Source: Lytechinus variegatus
Lineage: Eukaryota > Echinodermata > Echinoidea > Temnopleuroida > Toxopneustidae
Assembly (NCBI RefSeq): GCF_018143015.1
Contig: NC_054743.1
Span: forward strand, 35,179,934 to 35,243,933
DNA: 64,000 nt
Direction of reading: 5' to 3'
Within the stretch, counting starts at the first letter, position 1; every line of letters starts with the position of its first letter. The position numbers were made by a program, and so were the translations under genes. A model generated the notes under the pieces. It was not told the DNA's origin. It ran no database searches and was given only the letters and a program-made list of their open reading frames with translations. Below, piece by piece: positions 42,889 to 54,772 of this stretch.

Positions 42889-45800
42889 ATGTCTTTTTCA
42901 ACGATTCTGAGGACTGTCAGGTTGCCAGTGTATAGAAGACCACATTGCCAATTATCCTGCTCATTATTAGGACAATACAGTCACGGCAATACAAGTTTTA
43001 GAGCGAATTCTTGTTTTGTGAAGAATTCGCCAACAAATTTTTGCATGAATGGGACTGTCTCCAGATCCAGGTCCAATTTGAAACTCCGGACGAGAGACCA
43101 AATTTGCACTGCCTCAGACTTACACTTTGCTCATTTGTCCAATAGAAATTTATTAGTTTCCTCAATTCAGCAAGTGAGAACGTTCTCTAGCTCAGACTCG
43201 ATGTCTAAAAAGGAAGAGTAAGTATAAAAAAAAGTTAGGATAAAAAAAAATGGGTCTGAAAAGTGAAATGAAAATTTTAACAATATCTGAATCTGAATTC
43301 TGATGATGTTACTGTTAGAAATTTGTGACATTTCACAATTTTGCTCACATTTTCCAATGCCACAAATGCATGAGTGAGAGAGTGCATGAGCATGATGAGA
43401 GTCAATCAATGTCTCTAGCGCTAGCCTAGGTTTTACACTAAAAAAAAACTTCATCAAGTTTTGTAATTTCTAGTTAATTTTTGAGAGGCAGTCTCGTATC
43501 TTGTGATACTTTATTAATTTCTAAGACAAGGCTCCACATTAACTTTTTTTGGTGGTGGCCCGTTCGGGCCACCAAAACCTTCAAATAATTTTTTTTGGTG
43601 GCCCATTAGTAAAGTTTGGTGGCCCGAAAAATATAAAGAAAAACATCAATTAAAAATGAATAAAACAAACTGAAATATTCTGCAGTCACTACCACGTACC
43701 ACTATTCTTTGTACATCTTGTATGTAAATCGTTCTTGCTGTTATTTTACTTTGCTTATTTTGTGGTAATATATAAATTGTTCTACAATGTATCATTGTGA
43801 ATATGAAATGATTGAAAGAGAATAAAAGAATTGTGTTGCTCCCAGGTTGTGTGGACTTTTAATCTCCGTATAGACACACACTCATAATGGTAAAGTAAAT
43901 AAATAGTGCATATAGCAAACTCAGATTGATTTACAAAACAATGATTTTTCCTTCCTTTTTGATCGTAAAACCTAGATTATGCAGGCCCCAAATCCAGTTT
44001 ATTTTCTCTTTTCAAGCATATTATAGCAGGAGAAAATCACAGAAAATATGCTGCAGAATTAGAACAATGTATAAAAGGGGGAAATGAACAAAAATAATTT
44101 TTAGAATAGTATATTGAAAAAAAAAGCAAAAATTGTAAAAATGAATAAGTGAAATAAGACAAAAAAAATGAAGTAAGAAAAAACAAAGAACAGGAAAAAA
44201 AATTGAGAAAAAAAAAGAAAATGTAAGAAAAATGCATAAGACAGAATTATCAGAAAAAATGGGGAAAATTATTATTATTCAGTAGAAACATGTTCTTTAA
44301 TCAGGCATATTCAATGGGAAGGGGTATAAATGGTTTAATCACTGTAAAAAAATGACAGAAAAAAATAAGAAACCGGCAAGTTATCTGGAAAAAACAGTGA
44401 GAATATTCCTTCCCTATATTTGACAAAATGATGGAAAAAATTCACATTTCATATCAATAAAATGCCTTCCCAAAGTATTTACTTCCTTAAGAGTGGTTTA
44501 AGAAGTCATTTATAAACAAGAAAGAAAGAAGCTGTCTATTCAAGACAGCTTCGAAAATAAACCAAATATCAACATACATACAAATGCACATGTGGGACTG
44601 TGATGTACTCACCTATGTGTATTAATGCATTTGGAAATCGGTCTTTTTGAGTCAAAAGAGAGGTCATAATTCCTCCTTTTAATGCTTGCAAATTATCAGG
44701 TTTCAGTAATATGGATTGTAGAAGGGCATTTCATTGGTGTAAAATGTGACTTTGACGTAGATTTTCAAAGTTCTGGGGAAGATTTCTTAGCAGTAACATT
44801 TCGCATCGTGGCTCCCTGAGTCTGAATAGTCTGCTAGTGCACAGCCACCTGCAGTGGTTTCATGCATGCAAAGCTCAGCCAGACAGCCGGCACGGCCGGC
44901 TGAATAATAGTTACTGTATGCTAGCGGTAGGCCTACATACTGTCATGACTGCAATCTTTGTGTGTGTGTATTTGTGTGTAGATTAACAAAAAAGGCGCAT
45001 TACGAATTGACTTGCAATTTGAACTGTAGAAAGTTGATAAACGCATGCAAATACGGGAGAAAAATTGCGCTACTTTGAAAATTATTGGTTGCCCGATTCG
45101 GGCCACCAAAACTTAACATTTTTCAATAATGGTTGCCCGAGATGAATTTTTGGTGGCCCCGGGCCACCGGGCCACCGCTAATGTCGAGCCTTGTCTAAGA
45201 GTAGAGCTTTACGATATTAACAAATCCACCCCAACAAAAAGTTGATATGAATAAAAAGAGAAAACTCCAAGCATAACACTGAAAACTTCATCAAAATCGG
45301 ATGTAAAATAAGAAAGTTTTCCAGTTTTAATTTCACAATACAGTTGGGGCCTACATGTACGTACATACCGCTATGCACATGGTGGTTGGTATGCAAATGC
45401 GGGGACTGATGACATCACTATTTCTTTTGTATTTTATTGTATGAAATACAAAATGTTCTAATTTTCTCCTTACTGTCCTGTGAAACAAATTTTTGTCCTT
45501 GAATGAGGTATTACCATTGACATTGTTGTAACATTAGATAGTTCAGTTAAGTTGGTCCTTACATGTAATGTCGATTGGGTAAAAATTTAAATATCGTATA
45601 ATTCAAGCAATAAAAAACGAAAGAAATAGTGATGGACAATCATGGGCTCTTATTTGGATGTCACCAATTGTGCATATCAATTTTGTGAAAAATTTAAGCA
45701 AAAGCTTTGAAATGTCATAATTTTTTATTTTAAATCTGATTTTGATTAGATTTTCATTGTTATGCTTGTTTTGATTTTTCTCTATTGATTCAAATCAACA

Positions 45801-48711
45801 TTATTGGGTGGACTTGACCTTTAAGGTATTGATCATAGCAAATCCTGTTGTAGGATCAAGTGTAAGAATTTCATTCAAAATATCCCCCCTCCCATTTCTC
45901 CACAAGTCCAAAGCAAATGTGCACACAAATGTAGTCTGTGTGATTCATGTGTGTGTGTGGGTTGGTCCAAAATTATACAAACAATTATTCAAACATTTTA
46001 CAGCATTTTATAAGCATTTTTCCAAAAAATTATTTAAGAAAATGATTTTATTGGAAAAAAAAGGTAAATGGATTACTGTACCTATTTTACTCTGTTTTCA
46101 TGAATATATTGTTTTGGTACCTGAGGTCTCCCCAATTTTAATCTACTTTGATTTGTCATCGTATCTCTCCATATGTTTTTTTGTCTGACGTTTTTGACAA
46201 TTGTGAGCTCAGATCTGACATTTTTCCTTGATGTGGGCTGAGATGCTCTGTTGCCATGGTAATTATTTGATTAAAAAAAGACCTTGATAAAATATCCAGC
46301 TGGAGTCAAAAGAAAAATAAGATCTGACATTAGATCATTGGCCATAAAGAGATTCATGTGAGAAGTAGATCTCTTCTAACAAATTATCTTTTCACAATCA
46401 CTTTTTTTTCCAGCTTGTTAGCTGCAGAAACCAGTAGGTGAATCAATGCTTTCTAGGTATAAACAAAATTGATTGTGAACTGTTAGAGATCTATGTGTAT
46501 GTTTGACAGGCTTTTTAAGACCTTTGTATATTTTGGGGCACAGGTGATCACAATATAAAAATACTACCAAGACAGGGAAGAAAGGACACTTCAGCAAACC
46601 TGTGTAGAGCAGACCTCTGGGTAGCATAATTTAGAGACAACAAGCACTAGGGTGTGAGTGCCATTATGCATTAGCGATTCTCACACTTCTCATTTGATTG
46701 CTTTTGTTCTTCCATTCAAAAATTCACTTCATAATTTTATGTTCCATTTTTTGCCCATTTTACAGAATCACAGTCAATTTCTTGAATCGGGATGGTGAGA
46801 CATTCACAGTGAAAGCCAAAGTTGGGGAAACTCTGTTGGATACTGTGATTGACAATGATGTTGACATTGATGGCTTCGGTAAGATATTCACTTCCATTGC
46901 ACAGGGAATCTATGCAAATTGTGAGTCCATGTCTGTGAAAAGTGCAATTTTGCATAAATCAACACTGCTTCACCTGAAGTTAATGTGTGGGCATTGAAAT
47001 TTAATCAATCATGAGTTATAAAAAGTGGTGAGAGATTATTCACCTGATGTGCGTTGTTTGAAATTTTGTCTGATTAGTATCAATATCCTGAAAGTGTTGT
47101 GATCATTTGAGATTGGAACATCAATAAACCAAATAATTTGAAGGGAAATATTTTTCTCATTTCCTTCCCTTTTTTAATTGCTTAATTTGCTCCACTATTG
47201 TTGATGATTTAATTAAATCAAATTTACTTTTCACAGTATTTTCAGAAAAGTAGTGTTTAGTGATGCATGATCCCAGAAATATGGTACCGGGAGAATGCTA
47301 TCATTATTGTCATAAATCTTGTTCTACTCTGAAAATTGACAAGTTGCCCTTGATTTTTGTTTTCTAGGAGCCTGTGAGGGAACGTTAGCCTGTTCTACAT
47401 GTCATCTCATATTCGATGAGGATATATTTGAGACTCTGCCAGAGAAGCTTGATGAGGAGGAAGATATGTTGGACCTGGCCTATGGACTAGAAGATACGTG
47501 AGTACTATATTCCTTTCAGTTCAGTTTCTTTCAAGGTTTATCCAATTGTAAGTTTAATATTGATCTATTCTTACAAAGAGTTGCGATTGATCTGAGCAAC
47601 CACAACTATGGAAAGCCTTCAATGCCAACAACTAGAATGTATGTTTATTCAAAATGTTTTCTAGATATGATGTATACTCATACATTAATTTCTGTCTTAA
47701 TAATAATAATAATAATAATGGTGGCTACTTATATAGTGCACAGGTCCACCTTTCGGTGCTCATGGCGCTTCAAGGAAAATAAACAGAAAACACAACAGTA
47801 ATAGAAAACAAACAAGAATAGAATTTCAGTTCTCCTGAATAAATAGACAATTAAACTGTTAATGGGAGATTAAATAAGTTTTTAGCTGGGACTTGAATGT
47901 TTCTGTAGATGAAATTTGACGTAATTGGATAGGCAGTTGATTCCATAGCTTTGGTCCTATAACAGAGAATGCATGGTCCCCCCATTTGTGTTTTGTTCTG
48001 GGTGTCTGGAGCAATAGGGCATCAGATGATGAGCGAAGACTTTCTTGACATCTCAGTGTGCTTCCTCTTTGTTTACATAAAGATATTGCGCTAATTTCTG
48101 GTAGGAATAATCTTTAAAAAAATGCTAAAAACTACAATACAAGAGAATCACCAAATTCAAACAAAACATTTTAATATTAAAAAGAAAAAGATTAAAATTA
48201 TCACTGCATTCTCTTCTGTACTACGTGCCCTTTCTTCTCCTTATTCCTTTCAACTTTGGAAACAAGCTTTTCATGAGTTAAGCACAAGTATATGCAAAAC
48301 TAGAAAATGCTATGTGCTATGTCGGGCAGACACAAGAAGGGATATTCAGCACAAGAACAGGTCACGTGTCTTGCATAAAGTCAGTTTTAACTTACAAATG
48401 ACATTACGAATTGACTCCCAGGAATTTTTCTTGCTCAAAGAATGCTTACAGTCTTGAGTATTTCTAATTGAGCATATTATTTTTAATTTTTTCAAGTACT
48501 TTGAATAGAGGCTAGCATTTCCAAAATTTTCTGTGAGTTTTATAATTGCACAGCAATTTCTATCTTTTCTGAGTATCTTGTATTGGGTAAGTGATTATAT
48601 TCAATTTTATTTTTCAGGTCCAGACTTGGGTGTCAGATTAGTCTTACAAAGGAGATGGATAATATGGTTGTGAGAGTTCCAGAAGGAATCAATGATGCAC
48701 GGGATGTATGA
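42889..48711 (+). CDS. FDX1: Mitochondrial [2Fe-2S] ferredoxin, adrenodoxin type (FDX1)
   Basis: A mitochondrial matrix electron carrier that takes electrons from ferredoxin reductase for mitochondrial cytochrome P450s, lipoylation and Fe-S cluster chemistry. Four exons, 42889-43217, 46766-46878, 47368-47497 and 48618-48711 (TGA), encode 221 residues. Cluster cysteines are C150, C156, C159 and C196, with spacing C-X5-C-X2-C-X36-C identical to adrenodoxin. Core: [60 protein letters not shown] and [14 protein letters not shown]. The segment [24 protein letters not shown] and the DARD tail favour FDX1 over FDX2. Exon 1 is a long Arg/Ser-rich presequence (about 105 residues, longer than the human one). 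Intron 1 carries a 1.7-kb TIR element and a MITE. Confidence 0.95.
43526..45194. mobile_element. 1.7-kb TIR element with GGGCCACC repeats, in FDX1 intron 1
   Basis: The left end ACAAGGCTCCACATTAAC is inverted at the right as GCTAATGTCGAGCCTTGT. CTAAG flanks both sides (43521-43525 and 45195-45199). Subterminal blocks contain TGGTGGCCCGTTCGGGCCAC and related GGGCCACCAAAA repeats, inverted at the two ends. The interior has no open frame of transposase size, so the element is non-autonomous. Superfamily not determined. Confidence 0.75.
45225..45823. mobile_element. 600-bp MITE, AATCCACCCCAAC / GGGTGGACTTGACC ends
   Basis: The left arm (AAGCATAACACTGAAAACTT then CATCAAAATCGGATGTAAAA) matches the complement of the right arm (AATCTGATTTTGATTAGATT, CATTGTTATGCTTG). 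A more complete relative is at 53104-54386. It lies about 30 bp from the preceding 1.7-kb element. Confidence 0.7.
45824..46765 (+). other. remainder of FDX1 intron 1
   Basis: AT-rich with poly-T runs and a polypyrimidine-AG acceptor at 46765. No further exon or repeat is recognised. Confidence 0.4.
47570..47697. repeat. partial copy of the GATCAATCG MITE
   Basis: AGTTGCGATTGATCTGAGCA through ATGTATACTCATACATTAAT corresponds to the left two thirds of the MITE at 39412-39686. Only one end is present. It lies in FDX1 intron 3. Confidence 0.5.
47698..48118. repeat. dispersed repeat led by (AAT)n, in FDX1 intron 3
   Basis: (TAA)n is followed by GGCTACTTATATAGTGCACA, GCTCATGGCGCTTCAAGG and a non-coding body of about 350 bp. 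It has the same plan as 7905-8300. The class is unclear; it may be a SINE or a LINE 3' end. Confidence 0.4.
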
Positions 48712-49069
48712 TATTCACTGCTTATCAGGAGTATATATATATATATATAATCTTAAGTAATCAATATAATTTCTTCCAGAGGGTCATACTCGGGGAAAAA
48801 ATGTCACAATTCGTGATCCCATACATCTTTCAGCCTGCAACCTCACAATCTTGCATGATTTATTTTACATTTTGTTTGAGTGATACCAAGATGGATGGAT
48901 GGCTGTGACATATTATTTGCTTTGAACCCAGTGATGCTTTATCTTGAAAGTACATTCGATTTTGCTAACATCCATAACAAAATCATTTGTAATCTGCATT
49001 TATATTTGGATCTGGGAGCTGCTGGTCACTGAAAGTGGATGCAGTGTGCATCTTTTTTTTCCAATATCT
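48712..49069 (+). other. FDX1 3' UTR and flank
   Basis: Contains a (TA)n run at about 48733-48748. No further gene is recognised. A candidate AATAAA lies further on, near 49882. Confidence 0.35.
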
Positions 49070-49300
49070 GTTTTGATTGGTTGTAGGGCTGTGGGCTGAA
49101 AGATGGTTGAGCCACAATGTGCCGCACTTAACCCAGGTGAGGTAAATCATGGGTACCTGGCCGGAGTATTTTTTGAAGTGCAGTGCACATAATGGCTGCT
49201 CTGTCAGAGCCAGGGTAATTATGCTGCATTAATGTATGGGGTATAGAGACTCCTTCAAAGTAAGCGTTAAGCCCTATATAAGCAAGTATACCTATTGTTA
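49070..49300 (+). mobile_element. family A SINE, plus orientation
   Basis: The body phrases GCCGCACTTAACCCAGGTGA then GGTACCTGGCCGG and GAGCCAGGGTAATTATG match the SINE family seen at 4135-4362. The tail lacks a clean microsatellite. Diverged copy. Confidence 0.6.
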
Positions 49301-50289
49301 TTTTCATGATTTGTGACATTTTTCTAAGGATGACTGCCAGAATGGTGAAGTAATTATCACTGCTCATTATGTAACATCATAGACATGTGACATTTTTTTT
49401 TAAGCTATGGCCCTTTTGTATTCATTTTGTTTTCTAGCAGATGGTTTAATTATCTTATTGTCACATACCGTCATGGCTAAACCCATTTGGCATACTATCA
49501 GTATACAAATAGCAAATAAGCATGAGTGCGATGGTGTGGGACTTCGCATGAGGTGAAAGAAAGATGCCCTATTCAACGAGGTGTTAGCCGAGTCATCTCT
49601 TTTTTTCACCTCATACGAAATCTTGCATCATTGCATGAATAGGAATATTCGCTATTAGTGTTGTGCAACGCCTCGGAATCTAGCAAAAATATGAAAAACA
49701 AGAGTTTTTCCATGTAGTAATCTATGAAAAGGGACCATGATCATTAGATGAACTTGTTAAAGGCAATTCTGCGTATTGTGTAACTGCTTAAGATGTACAC
49801 GTAGCTTTATTTTTGTCATAATTTTAGCTACATTTTATAGATATATTGGGGTTATTATTTTACATGTATTTTGTATATAGGAATAAATCTGCTATCCCAA
49901 GCATCAAATTTGGGGAAATTGCTTCCAATCTTAAAGCTTGGAAATATCGGATGATGATATCCATGTTATGATAGTGTTATTTGTAAAAATGACATGATTT
50001 TTTTTGTATTGCAGTAATACAATGCACCAATATTCATAAATGATCATGACGTTACATGTGATTGTCGGGGGGGGGGGGGGAGGGGAAGATGTAATTCGTT
50101 ATTGAAAAGACTCATTTCTGCCTGCCTGAAGTTTGATTGGAATTGCCCTGTGTTGGACTCTAGTTCATAGCTACCTCAGATCTTCAGGATAATAATATTC
50201 AATAATAATAGTACATATTTTTATTTGAAATCCTAGCCCAGCAGGAATGCAGAAGGTTTTGTTGGTATACAGAGCATCAGAAATTTAGC
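49301..50289. other. intergenic, no gene seen
   Basis: AT-rich, with a G-run near 50069-50081. No recognisable exon or bounded repeat. Confidence 0.4.
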
Positions 50290-50460
50290 CAGTTAACATG
50301 AGGGCACTGTGGTCTTTAAATTCAAGCCATTGCATGTTTTCCTTCAGCAAGAAATTTACCCACGTTGAGCTGCACTCAACCCAGGTGAGGTGAATGGGAA
50401 TAATAATAACAATGCAGCTCGGAATAGATTATTTATAGATAGATGGTGCTATTTAATTCC
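50290..50460 (+). mobile_element. family A SINE with short body, plus orientation
   Basis: CCTTCAGCAAGAAATTTACC, GAGCTGCACTCAACCCAGGT, then AATAATAATAACAATGCAGC and CGGAATAGATTATTTATAGA. This is the complement of the 3' part of the 4135 copy. The middle of the body is missing. Confidence 0.65.
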
Positions 50461-51144
50461 TATTATTAATATGCTTTTTGTTAGATCAATTTATAATCAC
50501 ACAGATTGACAACTATTACCAAAAGGGGAAAAAATCATATTTAAAGGATATAAGAAAGTGCTCTGTATATTCATTCATATAATGATAAAATATCAGGGCT
50601 AAATTAAACCCAAGGCCACCCAAGTCCATGTCCTTTGATGTCGTCAGAAATGGAATTGATGCCCCTCTGATTATAAGCAGACTGAGGGCCAAAATAAGAG
50701 CCCCCTTTTGCCCGTGGCCTTGGTGCCCCCCTTGCGGTGATCAAGACAGTGCATGTGTCCCATTGAAAAGTATAATTTACTATTGATGCCCTTTTTTTTA
50801 AAAGATGTTTAAAGTGAGCACCACCTTTCCTTTAAAAATGGCCTTGACCCTAGTTATTCTTACTTGGAGCCATGAAATATTATTTTCTTCAGTATGCATA
50901 CTGTTTCATACATGGTTCATTGTCTTTTGGCTTTTATCAACAATTCAACAATTGCTTTAGACATGTAATGCGCTAAATTTGCGTAATGTTTGTTAAAAAT
51001 TTCCAATGGTATGAAAAGATCAGGACTATGTAAACACAATGAATGAATTAAAAAAGAACAGTAAATTCTTATATTTTGTATGTTTTATGATTTTGTTGTA
51101 TTGCAAGAGAAACCTTGGTTGGAAAGGTTAACTAAGAAATGGCA
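50461..51144. other. intergenic, no gene seen
   Basis: No exon, RNA gene or bounded repeat is recognised. Confidence 0.4.
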
Positions 51145-51345
51145 GGAATAGTGAATGGATGGATAGATGGATGAATGAATGGATGGATGAATGAATGGAT
51201 GAATAGATGGATGAATGAATGGATGGATGGATGGATGGATGAATGAATGGATGGATGGATGGATGGATGGATGAATGAATGGATGGATGGATGAATGAAT
51301 AAATGAATAGATGGATGAATGGATGGATGAATGAATGGTTTAGCG
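51145..51345 (+). repeat. GGAT/GAAT tetranucleotide microsatellite
   Basis: About 50 tetranucleotides mixing GATG and AATG, for example ATGGATGGATGGATGGATG and ATGAATGAATGG. Confidence 0.95.
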
Positions 51346-52424
51346 ATTAAAGGAGTAAGTGGTTGGTTATGAAAGAACGATTGAATGAATAATTCCTGTC
51401 CTAATGAAGATATACATTGAGATCAATGAATTCAAATTCGTTTTGACAAATCAAGGGACTGAAAAGTAAAAACTGAATTATTATTGACAACAAATGTACA
51501 TATTTTTTCTTCTTGATATTCAACCATAGATATGTTGTTTGCTTGTATATCTTCATACAATACTTTATTTTTTTTCCAAAAAAATTGTTTCAATAACATC
51601 TCAAAATAGATTTTGACTCTAGTTGTGTTCATTGTGATTTGGGTCATAAAGAAGTTTGTAGACAATGTACAATAAATTTGTTTATTCCCCTCAACAATAT
51701 CAGTTAACACACTGTCTAATTAAAGCTTTTTCACAATTTTTGTCTCCTTTTTGTTAAACAGACATTTTTCCACAAAACCGGAGTTATTTTCAGAGTAGAA
51801 AATAACAGGTGATATGTCAGCTGGCCTGTGTCAATCAACAAAAATTAAACATAGCAAATAAAGAGGAGAGAGAGAGAGAAAGACGTGGAGAGCGAGCAAA
51901 ATAGAAGATGGGCATGCACCACGGTAATATTTCCGTGGCATGCACGAGTACGGAGAACTTGGAATCTCTTTCCAAAGTAGAGTAGCGCCCCCTACGTGTA
52001 GACATTGCAGCAGCATATAAAATACATACACAATATTATGTATGCATGTGCTGGAAATATGTATGCAGCCCCCGCCCCCCCCCCAAAAAACAAAAAATCT
52101 CATCCGTGTTAACGATAAATCCATTAAACTCCCTTCTTTATATCTGGCCGTTGTTGCCTATCTGCAAACCCGATAAATTATTTTCAAAATTATTGTTTGT
52201 ATGAAAATATGACCAACAGTTCAAAAATACCCATGTAGAAGTTTGGGATCATAATATCTTCGGGAAAGTGTTTTCCTGAAAAACAGTGGACCACTTTAAA
52301 ATTTTTGCCCTATTTCCCTCAATAATTATGCCAAACGGTCGTTTAGTCGCTCGAAATAACGCGCTGACACAGTGCCTTATTAGGGATATAACCGTTTTTA
52401 GGTCAATATACTATATGAAAATAT
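51346..52424. other. intergenic, small hairpin only
   Basis: It holds a hairpin of GCATGCACCACGG and CCGTGGCATGC near 51913-51944. No gene is recognised. Confidence 0.4.
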
Positions 52425-52545
52425 AAGTTTGCGCTTCGCGCTCGCATTTTTTCGTTAGATCCATGTCCTGTTTATCAATGCCGACGAATAGTCCCTTTTT
52501 TGGGTTAATATATTATATCTTATATATTTAGAATATCTTGAAAAT
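52425..52545 (-). repeat. reversed fragment of the GCGCGAAG satellite
   Basis: TTTGCGCTTCGCGCTCGCA is the reverse complement of the 17300-18575 core. It is followed by CATGTCCTGTTTATCAATG, the complement of the AACAGGATATTTG phrase of that satellite. Confidence 0.6.
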
Positions 52546-52574
52546 GCTACAGCGAGAAGAGGATGTCGCAGTTA

Positions 52575-53104
52575 TCCCGCAAGTTTCCCTTGACATTAAG
52601 TTGTTTCTAATAAAAGCAAATAATAAGAAGAGTAAAAATAAAGAATTAAAAATAGAGGAAAATATTTGCGCAGGTTTGATGAAAATACATCAAAAAATAT
52701 GAAAGTAATAAAATTTGAAAGTTTCTGATTTTTGACGTCATACGCGAGCAGTTTCCCCATTTTTCATGTAATACAAATTCCATAAGTTCTCATGTTTTCG
52801 TGAGGGAACACGATAAATTAAATTACTTTTCTTATAAAGGAAGGTATGAGATGATGTCTGATTATATATCCTTCGCACGAGATCACTTTCATTTTTTTTA
52901 TAAAAGGACATGAAAAAATAAATCATATCCCATGCACGACGTGTTGAGCAGCTGCTCGTCTGTAACGTCACAGAATAAAAACAAAACAATTATCAATGAA
53001 TCGTTATTGTTTGACGGATTTTCATCAAAACTCCGCAAATATTTTAGGTCATTTTTTCTGCTTTTATTATAACCAACTCAATGTCAGGGTGAGCCGCCCC
53101 TTTA
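52575..53104. mobile_element. MITE (TGACATTAAGTTG / CAACTCAATGTCA ends)
   Basis: The left arm GTTTCCCTTGACATTAAGTT then AATAAAAGCA is mirrored by TGCTTTTATTATAACCAACT then CAATGTCAGGGTGAGCCGCC. TTGATGAAAATACATCAAA pairs with the TTTTCATCAAAACTCC region. The right end CCCCTTTAAAGG abuts the next MITE. Confidence 0.6.
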
Positions 53105-54386
53105 AAGGATAATCCATCAAAAAAATAATTGAAATGTTTAACAAGCATAGTATATAACACTGAAAATTTACTCAAAATCGTATGTAAAATGAATTAGGAC
53201 ATGTCCAAATTTTACCTAATTTCACAAAACAGTTATATGTACATCCTGTTCGCTATGTAAATGAGAGGATTAATGACATCATCCACTCACTATTTTTTTT
53301 CGTTTTTTATTATATAAAATATGAAATATTCTAATTTTCTTTTTTATTGTCCTATGAAACAAACTCTTATTCCTCCTTGAACATATGGAATTGCCATTGT
53401 CTTAACATTATTGGTTCAGTCAAGTTGGTCTTTATTGTCAAATCTGTAAAAAATTGAAACATTTTAGAATTCAAACAATAAACAAATCCCGAAGAAATAG
53501 TGAGTGGGGGACATCATCTACCATGCATTTTACCAAGTTGTGCATAAAGACCCGTATTGTGAAGTCAGGTTCAAGTTAGACCACGGTCTCACTTTATGCT
53601 AAAATTATGGGGAGCCAAAAATGCAAAATTTCTGTTTATATTGAATATTTTGTATGTTTACTATTTTGTTTCACCTTGCTTTCATAACGAAGAATGATAC
53701 TTCAGTTCTCATTCCCAGACAATACACGAGTTCGTAGTTTCAAAGATTTCAAAGCAAGATATTACGTAAGCTTGCCTTACATAGCAGGATGAAGAAATTG
53801 AATAGACCAGGTGACTAGAATAGCACACCAATGAACACTTAATGGAGGTATTTGTTGCATTCCTACTTTGAATGCATATCTTAGCATGTTGCAAAATGTA
53901 TTTGACAAACTGTGAAATACCAGTCGTTCGTGGAAGCATTGTTGTTTTTTATGGATGTAAATGAAAACGACAATTCAAAAGAATATATGAATAATCAAGA
54001 CATCAAAGTTGGTGCTTATCTCATTAGATTTTAAAGCACCATGTCACTTTAGTACAAATGACCTTCTTCTGATCATGCGTAGAATCTTTTGATCATGCGC
54101 AGAAAGGAACTACGAACTGGCTTATAATGAGCAATTCGGGTGCCACATGAGTTGATAAATTGAATGTGTACTGTAAGGGATTTGTGCTCCAGTTGGCTCT
54201 CCATAGTCATACAACTTTAAACCAGGGTTAAAATTAAACCCGAGTTCAGAATACGGGACTAAGTGTTTTGTGAAAAATAAGATAACTTTAAAACTGTCAT
54301 AAGTTTCTTATTTTTCAACGTTATGTTTATTTGATTTTTCTCTATTGATTCAAATTAACATATTTTTGAGGTTGACTTGACTTTAA
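53104..54386. mobile_element. MITE related to 45225, with internal insertion
   Basis: The left part (TTTAAAGGATAATCCATC, ATAACACTGAAAATTTACTC) and the right part (TATTTGATTTTTCTCTATTG, GGTTGACTTGACTTTAAAG) are the two arms of the 45225-type element. Roughly 700 bp (about 53560-54280) is extra, including a 67-bp duplicated segment and part of a GGCCCGTATTC-type MITE near 54190-54262. Confidence 0.55.
54056..54124 (+). repeat. 67-bp dispersed repeat, copy 1
   Basis: The segment from AATGACCTTCTTCTGATCAT to CTACGAACTGGCTTA is nearly identical to 56603-56669. Internally it contains two tandem 21-bp modules (TGATCATGCGTAGAATCTTT and TGATCATGCGCAGAAAGG). Confidence 0.8.
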
Positions 54387-54772
54387 AGCCCGTATTCTGA
54401 ACACGAGATTAAATAAACTCCGGTTTAAAGTTGTGGTTTAACTATGGATAGCCAATAGTGGCATAAACATTAAATAGAAAAGGTTCAATAATAATTATAT
54501 CAGTTCATTTGACTCTCAAGCATTCCTTACCTGTTCTGGAAGTATGAAACAAGCTAGATGTCTTCATCATTAAAGGATTTAGAAAGATCAAAGTAATTAA
54601 AAAGTACATAATATTATGTAAATAAAATGGCCACATTTTAGCTTCCCACAATATTTTTGCACAGAGTTATAGACCATGATCCGAGTTAAGCACATGGAGA
54701 TATATTACTAGTTATTAGTATATATATGGTTAAACCTATGGGTTAAATACAAGTTCAGAACACGGAACCTAA
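54386..54772. mobile_element. MITE with CCCGTATTCTGAAC ends
   Basis: The left end GCCCGTATTCTGAACACGAG then AAACTCCGGTTTAA is mirrored by GGTTAAACCTATGGGTTAAA then GTTCAGAACACGG. It abuts the previous MITE exactly at its left end. Family as 25244-25503. Confidence 0.65.
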
